Assembly (NCBI GenBank): GCA_964412905.1
Contig: CAYPQL010000046.1
Location: 1 to 8,915 of the forward strand
Length of the DNA: 8,915 bases
DNA from: CAYPQL01 sp964412905
Lineage (GTDB): Bacteria; Patescibacteriota; Minisyncoccia; JAHIHE01; JAGLIN01
Direction of reading: 5' to 3'
Shown here: piece by piece, positions 5,342 through 8,915 of the stretch
How positions within the stretch are numbered: position 1 is the stretch's first letter
Layout of the letters: each line of letters begins with the position of its first letter
Program-made: the position numbers and the translations under genes
Notes under the pieces: model-generated
Told to the model about the DNA's origin: nothing
The model's database searches: none
The model's input: the letters and a program-made list of their open reading frames with translations, nothing else

Positions 5342-6049
5342 CTACGCCAACTCATCAAAAATGCCGTCGTCTTCTTTTTTCTTGTCAAATCGCGCTTCTT
5401 TTTTCAGCTCTTCAAGGTCGGGAGTCCATTCGTCTTCAATTGATTCATCGTCGTCTGTTTTTTCTTTTTCCAGATCATTTTCTTCCGCGAATATTTCATC
5501 GTCTTTAGCGATAAAAGAATTGTCCGCGTTTTTATTTTTTTCCGAGCTTTCAATCACCGCTTCAATTGAAGCCCACTTGCTTATTTTTTCCCTTGGAACA
5601 ACGAGCGTCACTTCATCGCCTTCTTTGGCCTTGAAATATGTAAGAGACGCCAGCAGAACTTTATATTTTCTCCCTTCCGAAGAGACATAATATTTTCCCG
5701 CGCTGTCTTTCATAATTATTCCCATTATCTTTCTTCTGTCCGCCGGACTTATTTGCTTATAAACGAATGAGCCGTCTTCAGTGATCGTAAGCTTGAGCAG
5801 ATCCCCTTCAATGAGTTTTGACTTGCTGGCGTAATTAACGGGAATTGGATATGTCTTCCCGTCCAGCCCGATCATTTTCTCGCCGTCAAAAGTTCCTTCC
5901 ACAATCTGGCTCGCCTCGGAGCTGTTTGAAGATTTTTTGGAGCTGTTGTCAATCTGGGACAAAAGCTGCTTGGCCGCCGCCACATTTCTTTCGGCATTCT
6001 CAATCATTTGGCGCAAAAGAGCCATTTTATTTTGCTTTGATTCTTCCAT
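5342..6049 (-). CDS. Unrecognised 235-residue protein with helical N-terminus and acidic tail
   Basis: The start is the ATG at 6049; no Shine-Dalgarno lies in the AT-only leader. Residues about 5-33 form an amphipathic helix or coiled coil (MALLRQMIENAERNVAAAKQ). A serine-rich hinge follows (36-46). Residues about 47-165 form a beta-rich core with EGTFDGEKMIGLDGKTYPIP, YASKSKLIEGDLLKLTI and, later, EGRKYKVLLASLTYFKAKEG, suggesting two related small barrel-like folds. The tail from about 170 is strongly acidic (DDEIFAEENDLEKEKTDDDE) and ends GIFDELA. I believe this is a conserved Parcubacteria protein of unknown function, from memory. Acidic tails on small beta domains are common in translation or chaperone partners, but no function can be assigned. 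It is divergent from efp, with a promoter proposed in the shared spacer. Confidence 0.82.
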   Translation of the reverse strand: MEESKQNKMALLRQMIENAERNVAAAKQLLSQIDNSSKKSSNSSEASQIVEGTFDGEKMIGLDGKTYPIPVNYASKSKLIEGDLLKLTITEDGSFVYKQISPADRRKIMGIIMKDSAGKYYVSSEGRKYKVLLASLTYFKAKEGDEVTLVVPREKISKWASIEAVIESSEKNKNADNSFIAKDDEIFAEENDLEKEKTDDDESIEDEWTPDLEELKKEARFDKKKEDDGIFDELA

Positions 6050-6096
6050 ATTTTTATTTTTATTTTATTAATTTTTCTTGTTTTTTCAGTATTAAC

Positions 6097-6124
6097 AGTA
6101 TAACAGATTATTATAATTTGTAAA
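6097..6124 (-). promoter_or_regulatory. Likely sigma-70-type promoter for the 235-residue gene
   Basis: On the minus strand, TTTACA (6124-6119) and TATACT (6102-6097) are separated by 16 bases. They would start transcription near 6090, about 40 bases before the ATG at 6049. This is motif matching in AT-rich DNA, so chance matches are possible. Confidence 0.42.
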
Positions 6125-6138
6125 ATAGCAATCATCTA

Positions 6139-6236
6139 AGCATATAAACATTTAAACATGTAAACAAAACCTTGAAATTGTTTAAAGGCTTAAATGTTTA
6201 TATGTTTATGTGTTTGTATGTTAAAATGTTTATATG
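6139..6236. repeat. AT-rich tandem and inverted repeat in the divergent spacer
   Basis: CATATAAACATTTAA (6141-6155) is perfectly complementary to TTAAATGTTTATATG (6190-6204). A near copy TTAAAATGTTTATATG follows at 6221-6236. The right side also shows tandem TGTTTATATG / TGTTTATG / TGTTTGTATG units. The spacer 6050-6326 otherwise holds only the two proposed promoters; no gene is visible in it. Confidence 0.7.
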
Positions 6237-6246
6237 GCTCTCCCTC

Positions 6247-6274
6247 TTGCCAAAATCCAAAAATCAAATATACT
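6247..6274 (+). promoter_or_regulatory. Likely sigma-70-type promoter for efp
   Basis: TTGCCA (6247-6252) and TATACT (6269-6274) are separated by 16 bases. They would give a leader of about 50 bases before the efp ATG at 6333. Both boxes are near consensus. It lies just outside the repeat at 6139-6236. Confidence 0.5.
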
Positions 6275-6332
6275 GATATAGTAATAATAATCTTCTAAAA
6301 TAACTTTATTTTTATAAACTAACATCTTGAAT

Positions 6333-6899
6333 ATGGCCACAATAGCTTTTAAAGAAATAAAAAAAGGCACCATGATTTTGCTTGAAGGAGAGCCTTATGA
6401 AGTGATTGACCGATCTTTCCGCGCCAAACAGCAAAGGGAAGCGATGGCGACTGTGATTATGAAAAATCTTTTAAGCGGAAAAGTTCTGACTAAAAATTTC
6501 CAATCTTCGGCTTTGGTAGAAGAAATAGCTCTTGAAGAATCAAAAGCGCAATTTTTATATAAAGAAGGGGGAGAATATAATTTTATGGACCAGGAAACTT
6601 ATGACCAGTTTTCCCTCACCAAAGAACAGATCGGAGATACCGCGAATTATCTTAAGGAAGAAATTATCGTCAGAATAAAAAAATTCAACGACAATCCGAT
6701 TGACATTATCCCTCCCGCGGAAGTAAGTTTGAAAGTCATTGACGCTCCGCCCGGAGTCAAAGGCGACACCGCGCAAGGCGGATCAAAAACCGTCACGCTT
6801 GAAACGGGAATGCAAATAAATGTTCCTCTGTTTATCAAAGAAGGAGATGTTTTGGTAATCAAAACCAAGTCGGGAAATTTTGACAGAAGAGAGAATTAG
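6333..6899 (+). CDS. efp: Elongation factor P with atypical domain I loop
   Basis: EF-P enters the ribosomal E site and rescues stalling at proline runs. The 188-residue length is normal for the family. Domain I opens MATIAFKEIKKGTMILLEGE then PYEVI; domain II has the aromatic patch YNFMDQETYDQF (about 84-95). Domain III carries the signature IDAPPGVKGDTAQGGSKTVT then LETGMQINVPLF. The ATG at 6333 is preferred to a TTG two codons upstream; no Shine-Dalgarno is present. Aligned without gaps to E. coli EF-P (shared GEPY at 19-22, Phe29 and Ala37), the loop that normally reads K-P-G-K-G-Q-A reads A-K-Q-Q-R-E-A (31-37). The modified Lys34 is thus Gln34, and both loop glycines and the proline are absent. 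Lys32 and Arg35 flank it. The C-terminus FDRREN also departs from the usual Y-x-x-R ending. Overall identity as EF-P is secure. Confidence 0.95.
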   Translation: MATIAFKEIKKGTMILLEGEPYEVIDRSFRAKQQREAMATVIMKNLLSGKVLTKNFQSSALVEEIALEESKAQFLYKEGGEYNFMDQETYDQFSLTKEQIGDTANYLKEEIIVRIKKFNDNPIDIIPPAEVSLKVIDAPPGVKGDTAQGGSKTVTLETGMQINVPLFIKEGDVLVIKTKSGNFDRREN

Positions 6900-6930
6900 A
6901 AAGACAAATTTAAGATAATGATAAAAAATA

Positions 6931-6938
6931 AAGGAGGT
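6931..6938 (+). promoter_or_regulatory. Perfect Shine-Dalgarno that fixes a TTG start
   Basis: AAGGAGGT is a full match to the anti-Shine-Dalgarno and lies 6 bases before the TTG at 6945. The upstream in-frame ATG at 6918 has no such site. It is the only strong ribosome binding site I see in this window. Confidence 0.75.
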
Positions 6939-6944
6939 ATTAAA

Positions 6945-7523
6945 TTGCACAGAATAAAACCCAAGACAAAATTGGAAGAAAAAATACTCTCAGACATTGA
7001 AATTCAGCAGGGTTTGAAATATGGTCAACGAAGAAAAGGACATCCCGAAGGTGAGGTGAAAAATCATGTATTGGAGCTCCTCGAAAAAGTAGAGAAGATT
7101 CGTGGCGAAGTAGCGGAAGAAATAATTTGCAAACTTCGCTTTATGATTCTGACGCATGATTCCTTAAAATACAAAGTTGATCGCAGCAAACCAAAAATTG
7201 GAGAGAATAATCATGGAATGCTTGCCAGAAGATGGGCAGAAAAGCTTATATCAAATGAGGTTATGCTTAGCTTGATAGAGCTTCATGATTTGCCATATTA
7301 TACTTGGCAAGGACGCGTTTCAGATGAAAGCTTCAAACAAAAAATAAAAAGGATGCAGTCGGAGTTGGAGCTTTTTATTCAGTTTATCATACTGGACACT
7401 TCTACCGGAGACAAAGACCCTCAACAAAAAACATTATTTTACGAAAAACTGTTGGAGTTCAAATTCATAAAAAAAGAGAGATTGGACCATATAATCAAAA
7501 ACATGAGCCGATGTGAACAATAA
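6945..7523 (+). CDS. HD-domain protein, probable metal-dependent phosphohydrolase
   Basis: The chosen start is TTG at 6945 because of the perfect Shine-Dalgarno at 6931-6938, giving 192 residues (MHRIKPKTKLEEK). An ATG at 6918 would add nine residues. Numbered from that ATG, the pattern is His50 (GHPEGEVKNH), His80-Asp81 (FMILTHDSLKYK), His99 (NNHGM), His123-Asp124 (LIELHDLPYYTW) and Asp160 (FIILDTS). This H...HD...H...HD...D arrangement fits the HD superfamily, which binds one or two metals and hydrolyses phosphate esters of nucleotides or nucleic acids. The substrate cannot be told. There is no signal peptide or membrane segment. The gene starts 45 bases after the efp stop on the same strand with no terminator between, so co-transcription with efp is likely. 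I do not recognise a specific subfamily. Confidence 0.72.
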   Translation: MHRIKPKTKLEEKILSDIEIQQGLKYGQRRKGHPEGEVKNHVLELLEKVEKIRGEVAEEIICKLRFMILTHDSLKYKVDRSKPKIGENNHGMLARRWAEKLISNEVMLSLIELHDLPYYTWQGRVSDESFKQKIKRMQSELELFIQFIILDTSTGDKDPQQKTLFYEKLLEFKFIKKERLDHIIKNMSRCEQ

Positions 7524-7537
7524 ACATCGGTTTTTTT
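7508..7537 (+). terminator. Rho-independent terminator overlapping the stop codon of the HD-domain gene
   Basis: CCGATGT (7508-7514) and ACATCGG (7524-7530) form a perfect 7-bp stem with a 9-base loop, followed by seven T (7531-7537). The TAA stop (7521-7523) lies inside the loop and the left arm encodes the last residues of the protein. It ends the efp-HD transcript before the convergent dus gene. Confidence 0.85.
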
Positions 7538-7565
7538 ATTCGCAAAGATCGGGAAAATTACTTTT

Positions 7566-8558
7566 TTATATCTCCCTTAAAACCCTCTTCACATCCTCCA
7601 AACTCTCCACTCTCACCAATTCTTTTCTAACCGCCCTCGCGTTTTCAAATCCGCGGAAGTACCAGAGGAGATACTTTCTCATTTCCACAATCCCATGATT
7701 TCCACCAGTTTTGTAGGACATCTTCGCGTGCCGCAAGGCGGCTTTTTTTATTTCGCTAAGATTAAATTCTTCATACTCCCCTTCTTCAAGATATTTTTTT
7801 GTTTGCAAGAAAAGCCACGGTTTTGTGAGCGCGCCTCTGGCAATTCCAATTCCGTCCGCACCAGTTTTTTCCAGCATTATCTTCGCGTCAAGCGGAGTGT
7901 TTATCCCGCCGTTGGCTAAAATAATAGGAATATCAACGCAAGAAGCTAAGCTTCCCATAGGAAGCTTAGCTTCTTCTTTATATAAAGACTTAACTTTTCT
8001 AATCTGATTATAATCTATCTCTCCCGCAAAACCTTGCGACAAGCTTCGCCCGTGAATCATAATCGCTGAGATCGGCAAATCTTTTATGGATTTAACAAAT
8101 TTATAAGCCGTTGTATTTCCGGCTTTGGATCTTATTTTTATGGAAACCGGGAGTTTCGTTCCTCTTAAAGTTTCTTTGATAATTTCTCTGGCTGCGGTTA
8201 TATTATTCATCAGCGCCGCTCCGCTTCCGTTTGAAAAAACTTTTTTTGCCGGACAGCCCATATTTATGTCAATCCCGTCCGGTTTTATTTTTTCCGTAAC
8301 AACTTTTGCGGCAGAGTAAAAATATTTCGCCTCATTGCCAAAAAGCTGGACGGCATACGACCTTTCCGATTTTTGAAATTTCAAAAGCTCTATGGTTTTT
8401 TTTCCGCCATAATTAAGCGCGACCGCGCTGGCCATCTCGGAATAGACGACATCCGCGCCATATTTTTTGCAGATTTGCCGAAATGCGGAATTCGTATATC
8501 CCGCCATCGGCGCCATCGCCAAAATCGGTTTATTTATTTTTTTCCAAAAGTTTTTCAT
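7566..8558 (-). CDS. dus: tRNA-dihydrouridine synthase with in-frame palindromic insertion
   Basis: This FMN- and NADPH-dependent enzyme reduces uridines in the tRNA D-loop. At 330 residues it matches the family. Motifs: APMAGYT (16-22), YSEMAS (39-44), QLFG (71-74), INMGCPAKKV (98-107) with catalytic Cys102, SIKIR (139-143), IHGR (168-171), ILANGGI (213-219) and GIARGAL (238-244), all in the expected order. This is the nifR3/DusB-like group by its motifs; the exact subfamily is uncertain. The ATG at 8558 is 11 bases after the upstream stop. A GTG at 8576 in the same frame would overlap the upstream gene; the AGGTGG near it might serve as a weak binding site. Between the strand encoding IRKVKSL and VDIPIILANGG lies an extra 15-residue stretch, YKEEAKLPMGSLASC (193-207), encoded by a perfect palindrome. 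Removing it restores normal family spacing. The TIM-barrel motifs on both sides are intact, so the enzyme is probably active. Confidence 0.95.
   Translation of the reverse strand: MKNFWKKINKPILAMAPMAGYTNSAFRQICKKYGADVVYSEMASAVALNYGGKKTIELLKFQKSERSYAVQLFGNEAKYFYSAAKVVTEKIKPDGIDINMGCPAKKVFSNGSGAALMNNITAAREIIKETLRGTKLPVSIKIRSKAGNTTAYKFVKSIKDLPISAIMIHGRSLSQGFAGEIDYNQIRKVKSLYKEEAKLPMGSLASCVDIPIILANGGINTPLDAKIMLEKTGADGIGIARGALTKPWLFLQTKKYLEEGEYEEFNLSEIKKAALRHAKMSYKTGGNHGIVEMRKYLLWYFRGFENARAVRKELVRVESLEDVKRVLREI
7938..7988. mobile_element. Palindromic element inserted in frame within dus
   Basis: AAGAAGCTAAGCTTCC (7940-7955) and GGAAGCTTAGCTTCTT (7960-7975) form a perfect 16-bp inverted repeat with a 4-base centre (CATA). 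A second, 14-bp palindrome TCTTTATATAAAGA (7975-7988) abuts it. The unit at 7938-7982 is 45 bases, a multiple of three, and adds 15 residues to Dus without a stop. This is the behaviour of Rickettsia palindromic elements, which insert in frame into genes. Only one copy is in the window, so mobility is inferred and not shown. Confidence 0.65.
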
Positions 8559-8569
8559 AAATAAATTCT

Positions 8570-8915
8570 TTACCACCTATAACTGCCAAACACCCAATTC
8601 ATCAATTTTTCTGTTTGCAGAAACCTGTCATTGGCATTTAAAACAACGGTTATAACTTTGCTCTTTTTTTGAGGATTGAACGCGATTAAAACCAAACATT
8701 CCCCCGCTTCGTCGGTAAATCCTGTTTTTCCGCCTATGACATTTTCCAATTTTCCGACAAGTAAATTAGTGTTTTTTATTCTGTGTTTTATCTTGCCGTC
8801 CAAAGAATTCAAGATTACATTTTGAATTTTTGAGTATTCCCAAATCAAAGGCTTGCTCAAAGAATAATCAACAAGCTGGGCGATATCATAAGCGGTAGAA
8901 ACATTTTCATTCTCC
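8570..8915 (-). CDS. D-alanyl-D-alanine carboxypeptidase (peptidase S11), C-terminal part
   Basis: The 3' 114 codons are visible; the start lies beyond the window. The reading frame continues open to the edge, with ENENVSTAYDIAQLVDYSLS before the segment I can align. The KTG catalytic triad element is clear in VIGGKTGFTDEAGECLV (Lys at about 8726-8728). The STAYDIAQLV stretch corresponds to the STA.D.A.L helix of S11 enzymes. The SxxK and SxN motifs would be upstream, outside the window. These enzymes trim the terminal D-Ala from peptidoglycan stem peptides outside the cytoplasmic membrane. The chain ends soon after the catalytic domain (VFGSYRW), with no PBP5-type C-terminal beta domain or membrane-anchoring helix. 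The stop (TAA at 8570) lies 11 bases before the dus ATG on the same strand, so the two may be co-transcribed. Confidence 0.88.
   Translation of the reverse strand, partial: ENENVSTAYDIAQLVDYSLSKPLIWEYSKIQNVILNSLDGKIKHRIKNTNLLVGKLENVIGGKTGFTDEAGECLVLIAFNPQKKSKVITVVLNANDRFLQTEKLMNWVFGSYRW

Noticed and set aside
5193..5690. Plus-strand frame of 165 codons, Ser/Phe-rich
   Set aside because: It is antisense to the acidic tail of the 235-residue protein; Glu/Asp/Lys codons read backwards give Ser, Phe and Leu.
6141..6236. CRISPR-like array in the efp spacer
   Set aside because: Units are short, AT-only, irregular and in both orientations, without unique spacers of constant length.
8559..8576. GTG start for dus at 8576
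   Set aside because: It would overlap the end of the carboxypeptidase gene and add residues outside the family's usual N-terminus; the ATG at 8558 is simpler.

Overview
The window looks like a piece of a Candidate Phyla Radiation (Patescibacteria, probably Parcubacteria-like) genome. The basis is composition and style: AT-rich DNA, compact conserved proteins, starts that mostly lack a Shine-Dalgarno sequence, several unrecognised proteins of a kind I associate with that group, and short AT-rich or palindromic repeats between genes. The assignment is an inference. Stops used are TAA, TAG and TGA, so there is no sign of a recoded TGA.

Layout. Positions 1-1618 (all minus strand) are an accessory defence or restriction-modification island: a shattered type I methyltransferase gene (hsdM remnant), an intact rhuM-family gene 4 bases after it, and the first 43 codons of an EcoRI-type adenine methyltransferase that leaves the window. 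A strong two-way hairpin terminator (about 1631-1689) separates this island from an unlisted 40-codon basic small protein and a tRNA-Gln(UUG). Next, on the minus strand, come dnaX (DNA polymerase III gamma/tau), an unknown 159-residue protein, a protein with eight cysteines at its N-terminus, and an unknown 235-residue protein with an acidic tail. At about 6097-6274 two divergent promoters can be proposed, one for the 235-residue protein and one for efp. On the plus strand efp (elongation factor P) is followed by an HD-domain protein whose start is a TTG behind a perfect Shine-Dalgarno, ending in a hairpin terminator that overlaps its own stop codon. Converging on it from the right are dus (tRNA-dihydrouridine synthase) and the 3' end of a D,D-carboxypeptidase gene (S11 family), both on the minus strand.

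How it fits together. The core is housekeeping: replication (dnaX), translation and tRNA modification (tRNA-Gln, efp, dus) and cell-wall trimming (S11 peptidase). It adjoins a degraded restriction-modification locus. The most unusual points are a perfect 16-bp palindrome inserted in frame inside dus, which adds 15 residues in the manner of Rickettsia palindromic elements; an EF-P whose invariant PGKG loop reads KQQR, with Gln where the modified Lys34 should be; and an hsdM remnant that lacks its N-terminal part and has an internal deletion removing the catalytic NPPF region. Several dispersed repeats (three unrelated types) sit in the gaps between genes.
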